Below, piece by piece: positions 33,831-45,400 of a stretch of 64,000 nucleotides of DNA. The position numbers and the translations under genes were made by a program. Source of the stretch: Armigeres subalbatus (taxonomy: Eukaryota > Arthropoda > Insecta > Diptera > Culicidae); contig NC_085141.1 in NCBI RefSeq assembly GCF_024139115.2, positions 371,031,925-371,095,924 on the forward strand, in the 5' to 3' direction. How positions within the stretch are numbered: position 1 is the first letter of the stretch; each line of letters opens with the position of its first letter. A model generated the notes under the pieces. That model searched no databases, was not told the DNA's origin, and worked only from the letters and a program-made list of their open reading frames with translations.

Positions 33831-35240
33831 TTTTATTTGTCTAATTCATTTAATTCGTTTTCGTTTTATTGTTTTTTTATTGTTTTGATTCTTTTGATTC
33901 TTTTAACTCTTTTTTTGTGGATCCTTTTGATTAGTTGAATACTTTGGATTATTTTGATTATTTCGCATTGCTTGATTCGTCAACATTTAATTCGTTTAGT
34001 TAGAATGATTTTTCTGATTCGTTTGATTTTTTTGGATTTGTTTGATTCGTACAATTCGTTTAATTCTTAGATTCGTTTGAGTTTTGGAATTCTTTTAACA
34101 TTTGGACTACAGCATTTTTAAATTTCAAAACATATGATTTTTTTTGTACTTTTGGCTAAATGTTTTTTTTATATTGTTTAATTTTTACTTTGATTCTGTG
34201 AATTTTTCGATTTGTTTAATTCATTCGGTTCTTCTGACTCGTTTGGTCCGTTTCATTCTTTATTTTCTCTGCTTCAATTGATTCGTTTGATTTGTTGGAT
34301 TTTATGAATTCAGTTTGAGTCGATTGATTTGTTTGATTCATTTGTTTTGTTTCTTTCGTTTGAATATATTTATTCTTTCGATTAAATCAGATTGTTTAGA
34401 ACGGATTTAGGCCATCTTATGGCTGAAAGTCTCTTTAATAAAGTTAATAAAAGATTTTTTAGAACGAACCTCGTTCAATTTGTTTGATTAGTTTCATTCG
34501 TTTGATTTATTTGAATTGTCTCCATTTGATTATTTGATTTTATTGTTTTTTATGCGTTATTATAGTCGTCTGATTCTTTTGTCTGCTTCGATTGATTCGG
34601 ACGTTTCATTTAATTTGTCTGATTCGTTGAATTTGTCTAATAAAACGAATAAAACTAATCGAAAGAATCAAACGAATATGAATGAATTGATTCGTTTGAT
34701 TTGTTTGGTTTTATTGTTTCGTTTGTTTGGTTTTTTAATGTTTTGTTTCTGTTAATTTTTTATTCCTTTTAACTCTTGATTCTTTGGACCCTTTTGATTC
34801 GTTGTTTTTTTTATAACTTTGGATTATTTTGATTAGTTACTTCTTTCGATCCCCCTAAATCATTTAATTCGTTTGATGTGCTTGCTTCGTTTAATTTGTT
34901 TGATTTAACTAAATAGATTGAATCTTTTGATTCGTTTGGTTCGTTTAATTCGTTTGATTATTGGATTTTATGGTTTTGGTATATTAGAAAATTTATCCGG
35001 ATTAAAAGATACTGATTTGTTTGCTTCGAATAATTCGTCTGATTCTTTAACTCGTCTGCTTCAATTGATTCGTTTGATTCATTTGTTTTATTTTATTCAT
35101 CTACATCGATCGATTTTTTTTGGTTTGGTCATTTTCGATTGATTTGTTTATATTTTGATTCTTAATTATTTTGATTTATTCAATTTTTAGATTCTTATGT
35201 GCTTAGATTCTTTTTAGATGTTTTCAATTTTTATAAATAT
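33831..35240. repeat. Simple repeat region built on TTTGATTCG
   Basis: Many copies of the 9-mer TTTGATTCG and close variants (TTTGATTTG, TTTAATTCG), separated by less regular T-rich text. A 48-bp LINE 3' stub is inserted at 34,404. Decays after about 35,150. Confidence 0.75.
34404..34451 (+). mobile_element. 48-bp 3' stub of a LINE with 15-bp target duplication
   Basis: GGCCATCTTATGGCTGAAAG followed by an AATAAAGTTAATAAA tail is flanked by a 15-bp direct repeat with one mismatch (34,389-34,403 and 34,452-34,466). This is the pattern of an extremely 5'-truncated retrotransposon insertion. Its full-length source is not in the window. Confidence 0.7.
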
Positions 35241-36462
35241 TTTCCAATTAAATTCCATTCTAACACAGCAGCCACCAATAAACTGCATTACAGAAATCAG
35301 CTTCAAAGTTTTTCAGCATTGAGGAAAGTTACCTAAGGGAATGATAAACAATGTTGGTCGCTAAATCAGGGTCTATCTCAAGAACGCCATTCCAAAACAA
35401 ACCAGTGGGTCTCGGTTGTTACCTCTTACCGATGTAGCACTTTGTGTGTAGAAAAACTCAAACAATCGAGTCTCCGTCCTGATCACATTTTTTTTCATCG
35501 CGTAATAAAGAACAAAGTGTGTAGTGAGCGAAACCATAAGAAAGCTTTTAGCGGAAAATCATCATCAACTAGTGTTCAATGAAACAGAAAACCAATAATA
35601 AATGGAAGCGATTGCAATCGTGCAGCAAAAACTTGACAGCGCTACTTACTTTTTTCCGTATAAAAAAACTAAATCATAAAACTGAATCGTTCCGAACAAA
35701 GGATGATTCGTTTTCACTACTCGCACTAAAACCAAAATCGAAATCATAATTCACACAAACACAGCAATTCCGAAATCTCAAACTGGGCTTAGTTATCGTC
35801 ACAGAAATAACTAATGGGTACTGGTTCGATTGCGTTCTTGTCTTCTGTTGGGGCGCATCGGTTTCTTGGGAGGCCGAGTTCTAACTGTTCTAGTGGTATC
35901 AGTAGCGGTAATTGTAGTAGTGGTAGTAGTAGTAGTAGTATTGTTAGGAGTAAATGGTTGCAACAGTTGTCTCTCGGTAGTGATAGAACGGACTGTGTGT
36001 TTTTCAAAACTACAAAAACCATAAAGCGATTCGAGTATAACATTTACGAATTGGAAAATCGGGGAGATAACAAAAGAATTCGGGGATGGTAAAATTCGAA
36101 TTTTACACACATAAGAACGAATAGTGGGACAAATATCGAATGGAGGGGAGAAAAACAAGAGGAAAAGTACAAAATCAGTTTGTTGGTATTTCTATGCTTC
36201 AACTGAGATGGTTCAACTGTAGTTTGAATGCAAAATGGTGGTACATATTCTGATGGTTGGGCACCCTGAAGAAGGCTGTTCGAAGTGAGCCGAAACGTCA
36301 AAATTCAAAATATCTGTCCATTGAATCATCCCAGTTGAATCCACATAACTTTAGTGAGTGCAAACGTGTTTGAGTGGTGAGGTTTGTGTGTGTGAGTGTA
36401 CAAAATGAATCTTGATTTGATGAAGGGAGAATGCACTGTCCAGTGGGCAGCCCTTCACTTAC
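35241..36462 (-). other. Possible 3'UTR and downstream region of aPKC
   Basis: The terminal coding exon ends in a strong donor (CAG|GTAAGT) after the stop, so a further non-coding exon should lie here. A candidate begins at 36,009 on the minus strand after an acceptor-like GTTTTTGTAG and contains a run of ACT triplets at about 35,906-35,943. The open frame through it (35,811-36,158, 115 codons, with a poly-Thr run) would follow the aPKC stop and is not taken as coding. No polyadenylation signal could be assigned. Confidence 0.3.
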
Positions 36463-36501
36463 CTGCATATTGTACGGATGCAGCTCGCAGGATGCGTGAT
36501 G
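36463..36501 (-). promoter_or_regulatory. aPKC: aPKC 3'UTR start with a splice donor
   Basis: Following the TGA, 39 bases of untranslated sequence lead to ATGCAG|GTAAGTGAAG, a near-perfect donor (intron would begin at 36,462 on the minus strand). A junction 39 bases after the stop is below the roughly 50-base limit usually needed to trigger nonsense-mediated decay in the exon-junction model. Confidence 0.6.
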
Positions 36502-36589
36502 TCAAACGCAGTCTTCCAGCGACATTAGCAGCGGGTTCACGTACTCGAAGCCCTCGAATTCGCTCTGGTCGATCTTGTCAATTACGCGG
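36502..36589 (-). CDS. aPKC: aPKC terminal coding exon (hydrophobic motif and C-terminus)
   Basis: Minus strand. It begins after the acceptor TATGTTTAG with one base completing a codon, and encodes [18 protein letters not shown] then [10 protein letters not shown] and TGA. This is the C-terminal tail of atypical PKC. FEGFEY is the hydrophobic motif with Glu in place of the phosphorylated Ser/Thr, the mark of atypical PKCs. The final LEDCV resembles a C-terminal PDZ ligand; the fly aPKC tail is reported to contact the Par-3 PDZ region. aPKC is the kinase of the Par-6/Par-3 polarity complex at the apical cortex. The 146-bp intron to the exon at 36,736 joins GA + C into Asp. No damage. Confidence 0.9.
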
Positions 36590-36735
36590 CTAAACATAGT
36601 GGGGAGGAAAAGCGAGAATTATTGAAGGTTCCTGCATGAAAACATTAATCACGCGTACAACTGAATCAATGTTAAATTACATTAATTATGGATCCCCTTT
36701 TTTAATGGTCCTATCAATCTTTAAACGTTACTTAC

Positions 36736-36851
36736 TCATCATCCGGCGTCAGGTGGACCGGTTCGTCGGTGAATTCTGGTGGGAAGTTGGCCAAATCCCG
36801 ATCCGATTCGAGCCGTGGTCTGAACGGAGGCGTAATTTGCTTTTGCTCTAG
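36736..36851 (-). CDS. aPKC: aPKC penultimate exon, form A (C-tail with turn motif)
   Basis: Minus strand, 116 nt, 38 codons plus two bases, from acceptor CTAATAG|CTAGAG to donor GATGA|GTAAGT. It encodes LEQKQITPPFRPRLESDRD, then LANFPPEFTDEPVHLTPDD. This is the AGC-kinase C-tail of atypical PKC, following the DWE-type end of the kinase domain. LTPDD holds the turn-motif Thr, phosphorylated in PKCs for stability. The NFD-like motif reads NFPPEF here, so its Asp is replaced by Pro. It starts in phase 0 and ends in phase 2, fitting the terminal exon exactly. It is close to what I recall of the fly protein, so this is probably the main form. Confidence 0.88.
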
Positions 36852-38500
36852 CTATTAGACAGAATTTTCCATCAAATGAAATAAAAAAAGAGAAACGGCA
36901 TTCCGAAATAAAAAAAAAGAATATAAACAACGTCAAAAACATTCCGATTCACAAAAAAGAGAGCATAAATTGGAAAATTTACCATCCAATCAGATCAGAA
37001 AAGAGTGGGAAAAAAGCATTGAACTTAATGTTTTTTATTTGGTTGAAATAACTCACAACGCAACGGTAGGCATCAGAGGAAAAAAGCAATCTGTGCAGGT
37101 CAGAGGAACAGCAAAACAAATAATCTAAATAAATGGAATGCAGGGCAGTGTGGGTGTTGGTTTGCCCTCCGGTAAATTTTCCATCTCAACAAAGGTGGAG
37201 ACCGGGCGGAATATTATTTACACCTCGACGGACACCGTCGGAATGCGCGATCCGTGAAAAAAAAACGAAACAGCTCAAAAGGGCACATCCAGCATCCATT
37301 GTGGAGGTGAGAGCACAAATAACCTTTTTTGTTTGAGAGAAGAAAAAAAGAAAGCTTACAGTCGAATAAAGCTACGGAAGCAGCCAGAAAATGCTAAAAT
37401 GCTGGATGGGTCAAGCTTAATTGCAGCTGTGTGTTCTCGTTGCGAGTGAATCATGCAGAAACTCAAAAATTCATCAATCGTAAATATTGGAAAACATGCA
37501 AAAGCCGGATAATTGGTTATAAATAACGGATACATACATGGAATGGTACTTACCTGTTTACACTTACCAGAGAGAAAAGTTAGAATTTCTGAATATTATA
37601 GCCAACTCTTTTTCTAAAAAAAATCCTTAACCTCTTAAAATCTGTTAGTTTTACAGCTTTTCGAAAATAAATTTCAAATAGTAAAAAGATACTCACGAAA
37701 AAGTTCAGAATCTTATTAAATCAGAATTGTTGTGGCAGAATTGCAACTACACGTTGAGTCGTAGTACCAATGATGGATTAACAGTTGACAATTTTTGATC
37801 ACCTGTGGGTCCCTTTCATTAGTTTATTCGCCATATTCGGCCACTTTTTGGTAATTTTAGGCTGTGTTTAGTTCACTATCGACCAGTTGTCGACATTCTA
37901 GCAAAGTTACGCCCGTGATAACCGGACATTTTTCTTTTTCCTAACACTAATTCCAACGTCAAACCTTGAGTAGTACAGACGTGTTTTAGCTTCGGGTTTT
38001 TATTCGTTAGCCTGACGGGACGTTGCACCATTATGCGAGAGTCAACATACGTAATACCACGGTAGTTGATCAGGATTCCAGAACTGGAACTACAGAGTTA
38101 AGATGTTTCTGGATTCAGCTGCCTCATTGAGATGGCTATCCAGTCGAGTTTGAAGGGCTAATGGCCGCAAGGAACCTAACCCTGTCAGTCCCGTCGGACT
38201 TGCTGGGTTCGTCAATAAACCAGGGGTGGCATTGCGTACCTCGACTCGAAACGAGCAAACCATGCAAACTGTCATACGAAAGAGCTGTCGATGGAAGATG
38301 CCCAATGAGGTCCCAGTCCTTTTTATTTGCTGAGCTTTCTAACGCTGTCGCCAGAAGTAGCGAGAAATTTACTGACCCCGATGGAATAGGGGATCAAATA
38401 TTGAAAACCCCTCTCCCGCCGAAAAACTAGTTTTCAACGATCTGGTAAACCATATCTGGTCCATCGTCCAGAGTTATCGTGATATACAATAAACTATTTT
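36852..38500. other. aPKC intron, repeat-poor part
   Basis: No exon, TIR or tandem repeat was recognised. Open frames of about 60-90 codons on both strands carry no domain. A more GC-balanced part at about 38,080-38,430 looks like decayed retroelement sequence, without a clear motif. Confidence 0.4.
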
Positions 38501-38519
38501 TAATCTTCCTTGAACGTCC

Positions 38520-39320
38520 TAGGCTATCCAAAATTCACTACATATTATAGAAGATGAGAAAAACACTGCAACGTAGTTCTGGGATATTATGGGCTATCCA
38601 AACTATTCTTGTGTTCGAAACTTAAGATCTACATCTGCTGTGAAACTTTTTTCGGTACTCCAAGCATCTTCTGAGAGATCAACGGATATCGTAAGACAGT
38701 TTTGAGATATTTCATACAAACTGTCTTTGAGTTCGGGATTCGATATCTACAGCTACTTAGATGCCTTTTTCGGTACTCAAAGCTTCGATTCCTTGAGATC
38801 GGTACTTGAGAGCTACAACTACATGAAAATATTGTTTCAGTACCCCAAGCTTCAATATACATTTAATTGTATCCATTGAGATCTATTAGGAAGGTCAACA
38901 GACATCGTAAAATAGTTTTGGGATATTCTGGGTCATCCAAACTGTCCTTGGTTTCGAGACTCGAGATCTACAGCTGCTTAGAAGCTCTTTTTGATGCTCA
39001 AAGCTTCGATATGCCTTCAATTATATCCATTACACCTTCTGGAAGGTCAACGAATATCGTAAAATAGTTTTGATCTTTTTTCAGTACTCAGAGCTTCAAA
39101 GTGCATTCAATTGTATCCATAACCTCTGATGGGAGGTCAAGAGGTATTATCGTAAGATTGTTTTGGGGTATTCTGGGTCATCCAAACTATCCTTGAAATC
39201 TGGACTTAAGATCTACAGCTGCAAGAAAATCTTTTTTAGTACTCAAAGCTTCAATATGCATTTAATAATATCCATCACACCTCCTGGGAGGTCTATGAAT
39301 ATGGTTGAATACATATCCAA
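38520..39320. repeat. Satellite array in aPKC intron, monomer about 150 bp
   Basis: The phrase TTTTTCGGTACTCAAAGCTT with variants recurs near 38,649, 38,767, 38,836, 38,990, 39,078 and 39,232. Full spacing is 154 bp (38,836 to 38,990 and 39,078 to 39,232); the shorter spacings come from deleted copies. Each copy also carries GGTCAACG-ATATCGTAA and GAGATCTACAGCTGCT phrases. Confidence 0.75.
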
Positions 39321-39399
39321 ACTAGCATGGTAACTGCAGATGGCAAGTTCTGGAATCAAGGATAATTTGCACATCCCAATAAAATATTTCTTGGGCCTG

Positions 39400-40250
39400 A
39401 AAGGCTAAGCGTCTAGCAAGCTGGGGCTTCTCTGAGGACATACTAGCTTTCATACACAATTTTCCGCCGGTCTTCCCAGGTTTTCGTTGTTAACTCCGGT
39501 TCCAGAACCTACTCAGAGGAGACTGAGATCCCGCAGAAGTCTGTTCTAGCGGTCACTTTCTGTTGGTTGGCCTCCCCAAGAACATATACGCGGATGACAT
39601 CCTGGTCGTCGGAAACACTCCGACGCGAACGCGTGTCCGAGCTCAAACAGCGATTAATGCGATCCATCGTAATGTATGTAACGGGATGTAACGTCTTTCC
39701 GGTTCCAGCCTTAAAATTAATGAACAGCCGATTCCAAACCGGAAGCTTGTAAAGACCTCGGTGTCTATATTGACAGAGAACTGTCTTTCAAGCCTCATTT
39801 TAGAGCGGTTAAGGCAATTGCAGATTTTATAAAAACCGTATCTGATCCACATAATACTATGTTCGCACTAGGGCTTTGAAACATGTTATTCGGCTATCTT
39901 GATGAGCTTTCTTTTGTCGATAATTTGAATAACATGTTATTCAGAGCGTAGTACGAGCACAATATAAAATTATCGACAGGGCCACCCGGTTCCGGATAGG
40001 CCAAGCTCGAATTGACGAATTGTATAGACTGCAGCTTACTTGTCTAGCTCGCCGGGAGCTCGTCAGCATACTATTATCGGTTTTTAATCAGTACCTCCAT
40101 ATAGCCTCCAGACTTCTACCCTCCACATCCACTGAGGCCGCCTGCGTTGAAGAAGGTATTCTCTCATTTTGCCATCGTGTGCAAGCAGTCATTTGCCTTA
40201 AAGCTGTTGCTATTGCTTCCACTAGCATGGTGAGACGCTAAGAAAGATCG
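39400..40250 (+). pseudogene. LINE reverse transcriptase relic in aPKC intron
   Basis: At about 39,577-39,610 one frame reads NIYADDILVVGNTP, with the catalytic YADD at 39,583-39,594. Later frames read KDLGVYIDRELSFKPHF (about 39,750) and FKPHFRAVKAIADFIKTVSD, then IDRATRFRIGQARIDELYRL near 39,970, the usual order downstream of the YADD box. Stops and frameshifts are frequent. The clade is unresolved between Jockey- and R1-like. A 117-bp piece of it is repeated at 40,741. Confidence 0.75.
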
Positions 40251-40740
40251 TCAACCAGGATTGAGAAAGGCAGTGGGCTGCCTCCAACACAACCCAATTC
40301 CGAAAAAAGCAAGGAACTCCGACTCCCTTGAACGAGCTGCCAAGCCTTGAGGACCATCGAATTATTTCTAACCTCCAGACTCTCGAATAACTTCAAAGGG
40401 AGTCCCTTCCAGAGAGTATCCGAAGTCTGCGTAGTCCAAACATCTGTTTTCAAATTTACAGTATTTTAGAAGTCAGCTTGGGCACCTGTGCACCTCAACC
40501 TGGATGTGAGTTCCATCTAAATTTATTTTAATGAGCGATCTGGAAAAAAAAAATCACGGGTACTTTGATCAGTCGTAAAAAAATGGGAAATTCAAAAAAA
40601 AAATCCGCAAGAAATTCGTAGAACAAATCTTCGGGAATTTCGGATACATTTCCCACGGAAATTTGGAAAAGTTTCTTGGTATATTTCGGTAAGTATTCGT
40701 TAAGAAACAATTAAGGAAAGATGCATAATATGCATGTCGA

Positions 40741-40857
40741 TCATCGTAATGTATGTAACGGGATGTAACGTCTTTCCGGTTCCAGCCTTAAAATTAATGA
40801 ACAGCCGATTCCAAACCGGAAGTTTGTAAAGACCTCGGTGTCTATATTGACAGAGAC
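40741..40857 (+). repeat. Duplicated 117-bp piece of the LINE relic
   Basis: Nearly identical to about 39,664-39,780: TCATCGTAATGTATGTAACG at the start and GTGTCTATATTGACAGAGA at the end, with a visible C-to-T change in the GGAAGCTTG/GGAAGTTTG part. The similarity starts and stops abruptly. Confidence 0.85.
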
Positions 40858-41084
40858 CGTAGAGTATATCAAAGCCTATTAAATCATACCCACCACAACC
40901 AGTACAGTGTGTGGATAGCTGTAAGACATAAGATCAAAAGGACAAAACGTCGAGTGACTAAAATCCAGAGCCTAAAGGTTCGGAAGCCTCCATATCAGAG
41001 GCATGAAGGCTTTATTTTTCGAAAAGAAGCTTCGTTACAAGAGTCGTGGGAGTCTGTTTCCAAGCAGCTCGTTATCAATATTTC

Positions 41085-44000
41085 GAGAGGCTCCGAAGTC
41101 TCCTTTCAACAGGCTCAGATGTGTTTTCCAGGAGGCTCGATAGCTTCCCTTCAAGAGACCCCTAAGCTTCCTTTCAGAAGGCTTGGAAGCCTCCTTTCAA
41201 AAGGTTTGGAAGCCTCCTTTTTCAAGTGGCTCGGAAGCCACTTTCAAGAGGCTCGGAAGCAAATCCTTTCAAGAGGCTCGGAAGCCTCCTTTCAAGAGGC
41301 TCAGAAGCCTCCTTTCAAGAGGCTCGAAAGCCTCCTTTCAAAAGGCTTGGAAGCCTCTTTTTTCAAGTGGCTCGGAAGCCTTCTTTCAACAGGCTCGCTA
41401 GCCTCCTTTCAAGAGGCTCGAAAGCCTCCTTTCAAGAGCCTCGAAAGCCTCCTTTTAAGAGGCTCGAAAGCCTCCTTTCAAGAGGCTCGAAAGCCTTCTT
41501 TCAAGAGGCTCGAAAGCCTTCTTTCAAGAGGCTCGAAAGCCTCCTTTCAAGAGGCTCGAAAGTCTCCTTTCAAGAGGCTCGAAAGTCTCCTTTCAAGAGG
41601 CTCGAAAGCCTCCTTTCAAGAGGCTCGAAAGCCTCCTTTCAAGAGGCTCGAAAGCCTCCTTTTAAGAGGCTCGAAAACCTCCTTTCAAGAGGTTCGGAAG
41701 CCTCCTTTCAAGAGGCTCGGAAGCCTCCTTTCAAGAGCCTCGTAAGCCTCCTTTTAAGAGGATCGAAAGCCCCCTTTCAGAAGGCTCGGAATCCTCCTTT
41801 CAAGAGGATCGGACGCCTCCTTTCAAGAGGCTCGGAAGCCTCCTTTCAAGAGGCTCGGAAGCCTCCTTTCAAGAGGCTCGGAAGCCTCCTTTCAAGAGGC
41901 TCGGAACCATGTTTTCATGAGGCTCGGAAGCCTCCTTTCAGAGGCCCGGAAGCCTCCTTTCAAGATGCTCGGAAGCCTCCTTTCAAGAGGCTCGGAAGCC
42001 TCCTTTCAAGGGGCTCGGAAGCCTCCTTTCAAGAGGCTCGGAAGCCTCCTTTCAAGAGGCTTGGAAGCCTCATTTCAAGAGGTTCGGAAGCCTCCTTTCA
42101 AGAGAATCGGAAGCCTCCTTTCAAGAGGCTCGAAAGCCTCCTTTCAAGAGGCTCGAAAGCCTCCTTTCAAGAGGCTCGAAAGCCTCCTTTCAAGAGGCTC
42201 GAAAGCCTCCTTTCAAGAGGCTCGAAAGCCTCCTTTCAAGAGGCTCGAAAGCCTCCTGCAAAGAGGCTCGGAAGTTTGCTTTCAAGAGAATGGAAAGTCA
42301 ACTTTCAAGAGGCTCGGAAGCCTCCTTTCAAGAGGCTACGATGCCTCCATTCAAAAAACTCGGAAGTCTCCTTTCAAGAAGCTCGTAAGCCTACTTTCAA
42401 GAGCCTCGAAAGCCTTCTTTTAAGAGGCTCGAAAACCTCCTTTCAAGAGGCTCGGAAGCCTCCTTTCAAGAGGCTCGGAAGCCTCCTTTCAAGAGCCTTG
42501 AAAGCCTCCTTTTAAGAGGCTCGAAAGCCTTCTTTCAGAAGGCTCGGAAGCCTCCTTTCAAGATGGTCGGAAGCCTCCTTTCAAGAGGCTCGAAAGTCTC
42601 CTTTCAAGAGGCTCGGAACCCCATTTTTATGAGGCACGGAAGCCTCCGATCAAGAGGCTCGGAACCTTGTTTTGATGAGGCTCGGAACGCTGTTTTCATG
42701 AGTCTCGGAAGCCTCCTTTCAAGAGGCTCGGAACCCTGTTTTCATGAGGCTCGGAAGCCTCTTTTCAAGAGGCTCGGAAGCCTTCTTTCAAGAGGCTCGA
42801 AAGGCTCCTTTCAAGAAGCCTGAAAGCCTCCTTTCCAGAGGCTCGAAAGCCTCCTTTCAAGAGGCTCGAAAGCCTCCTTTCCAGAGGCTCGAAAGCCTCC
42901 TTTCAAGAGGCTCGAAAGCCTCCTTTCAAGAGCCTCGAAAGCCTCCTGCAAAGAGGCTCGGAAGTTTGCTTTCAAGAGAATGGAAAGTCAACTTTCAAGA
43001 GGCTCGGAAGCCTCCTTTCAAGGGGCTACGATGCCTCCATTCAAAAAACTCGGAAGTCTCCTTTCAAGAAGCTCGTAAGCCTACTTTCAAGAGCCTCGAA
43101 AGCCTCATTTCAAGAGGCTCGAAAACCTCCTTTCAAGAGGCTCGGAAGCATCCTTTCAAGAGGCTCGGAAGCCTCCTTTCAAGAGCCTCGAAAGCCTCCT
43201 TTTAAGAGGCTCGAAAGCCTCCTATCAAGAGGGTCGGAAGCCTCCTTTCAAGAGGCTCGAAAGCCTCCTTTCAAGAGGCTCGGAAACCTCCTTTCAAGAG
43301 GCTCGGAAACCTGTTTTTATGAGGCACGGAAGCCTCCTTTCAAGAGGCTCGGAACCTTGTTTTGATGAGGCTCGGAACCCTGTTTTCATGAGGCTCGGAA
43401 GCCTCCTTTCAAGAGGCTCGGAAGCCTCCTTCCAAGTTGCTCGAAAGCCTCCTTTCAAGAGGCTCGGAAGCCTCTTATCAACGCGTCCTTTCAAGAGGCT
43501 CGGAACCTTCTTTCAAAAGGTTTGAAAGTCTCCTTTCAAGAGGTTTAAAAGCCTCCTTTCAAGATGTTCGAATGCCTCCTTTCCAGAGGCTCGAAAGCCT
43601 CCTTTCAAGAGGCTCGGAAGCCTCATTTCAAGAGGCTCAGAAGCCTCATTTCAAGAGGCTCGGAAGCCTTATTTCAAGAGGCTTGAAAGCCCCTTTCAAG
43701 AGACTCGAAAGCCTCCTTTCAAGAGACTCAGGAAGCCTCCTGCAAAGAGGCTCCAGAAGCCTCCTTTCAAGAGGCCTGAAAGCCTCCTTTCAAGAGGCTC
43801 GAAAGCCTCCTTTCAAGAGGCCTGAAAGCCTCCTTTCAAGAGGCTCAAAGCCTCCTTTCAAAGGCTCAAAGCCTCCTTATCAGAGGCTCAAAGCCTCCTT
43901 TCAAGAGGCTCGAATACCTCCTTTCAAGAGGCTCGAAAGCCTCCTTTCAAGCAGCCCGAAAGCCTCCTTTCAAGAGGCTCGAAAGCCTCCTTTCAAGAAG

Positions 44001-44670
44001 CTCAAAAGCCTTCTTTCAAGAAGCTCGAAAGCCTACTTTCAAGATGCTCGAAGCTTCCATTCATGAGGCTCAAAAGCTGCATTCGTGAGGCTCGAAAGCC
44101 TCCTTCCAAGAGGCTCGAAAGCCTCCTTTCAAGCACCTCGAAAACCTCCTTTTCAAGGGACTCAAAAACCTCCTTTCAAAAGGCTCGGAAGCCTCCTTTC
44201 AAGTGGCTCGCAAGCCTTCTTTCAAGAGAATTAAAAGCCTCCTTTAAGAGGCTCGAAAACCTCCTTTCAAGAGGCTCGAAAGCCTCCTTTCAAGTGGCTC
44301 GGAAGCCTCCTTTCAAGTGGCTCGGAAGCCTCCTTTCAAGTGGCTCGGAAGCCTCCTTTCAAGAGACTTAAAAGCCTTCTTCAAGAGGCTCGAAAGCCTT
44401 ATTTCAAGAGGCTCGGAAGCCTCCTTTCAAGAGGCTCGAAAGTCTCCTTTCGAGCAGCCCGAAAACCTCCTTTTAAGAGGCTCGAAGGCCTCCGTTCAAG
44501 AAGCTCGAAAGCCTACTTACAAGAGGCTCGCAGCCTTCATTCATGAGGCTCGAAAGCTCCATTCATGAGGCTCGAAAGCGTCCTTCCAAGAGGCTCGAAA
44601 ACCTCCTTTCAAGTAGCCCGAAAACCTGCTTTCAAGAGGCTCGAAAGCCTCCTTTCAAGAGGCTTGGCAG
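41085..44670. repeat. Large minisatellite, 23 bp monomer (orientation 2), in aPKC intron
   Basis: The same monomer as at 26,525-32,200 but inverted: core AGCCTCCTTTCAAGAGGCT with CGGA/CGAA spacer. About 155 copies (estimate). Two segments near 42,230-42,490 and 42,930-43,190 share the same run of rare variants (CAAAGAGGCTCGGAAGTTTG, GAGAATGGAAAGTCAAC), so a block of about 700 bp was duplicated within the array. Open frames in all three forward frames read strings such as SLLSRGSEASFQEARKPP. Confidence 0.95.
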
Positions 44671-45400
44671 CACAAATTGTTCCACTACTGAAAATTTCAC
44701 TGTGTTGCAACTATTCGGAAAGAAACAATCTTTGCGTATGTGTCATCAAATATAACTCTTTTGCAATCTAAAAAGCGCAAGAGGTGGAGCCTACGGAAAC
44801 ATCCTTCGATTGCAGTAAAATTGTAATAATGTTGCAAAACACTACAGCGGAAAAAAATAAAAATAAAAATATAAAACTGGATTCGATTTATGGATCTTGT
44901 GATTGATAGTCCCTCGCTCTACCACAGCACCAATCAACACTTCAGAGGGACTGGATGTTGACTCGCCATAAAAACCATACGGTTATGAAGTTTTGTACTC
45001 GGGGTTCTTGTTACTTGATTGCACCATCACAGGAAAAAAATGTGTGTTGTCAAAACGTTGAACGATGCTAAATTAAACATGAAGACACACTCAACTTTTT
45101 TGCAACTTAATTGAAACAAACAATTCAATTTTGAAAGACGCATTGAAGTAACATGGTAAGAAATATGCAACTTAATGATTTTGTTTCGTGTTTGCAACAT
45201 GAAGTGAACTATTCTTTGGTTGTTTATTTCCAAATGTCAAACAAGTACTGCATTGCAATTTTAATGAAACATTGATCACAATTCGAACGTTTTTGACATA
45301 GTGATGCAACTTTTTCGTGCTTTGATGTTTTTCCAATGCCTTTAATGAAACTGAATAGAAACATTGTGCTTTTAGGAAGATGTTGTGTGTGCTACTTGGG
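44671..45400. mobile_element. Non-repeat insert of about 730 bp inside the minisatellite
   Basis: The array stops at GGCTTGG and resumes at GGGGAGCC. The insert begins CAGCACAAATTGTTCC and ends with a weakly complementary GATGTTGTGTGTGCTAC. It is AT-rich with no protein domain. It is probably a non-autonomous element inserted into the array; terminal repeats are too weak to classify it. Confidence 0.4.

Noticed and set aside
35811..36158. Poly-threonine protein gene on the minus strand
   Set aside because: The run is an ACT triplet repeat and the region follows the aPKC stop. It is more likely 3'UTR or intron.
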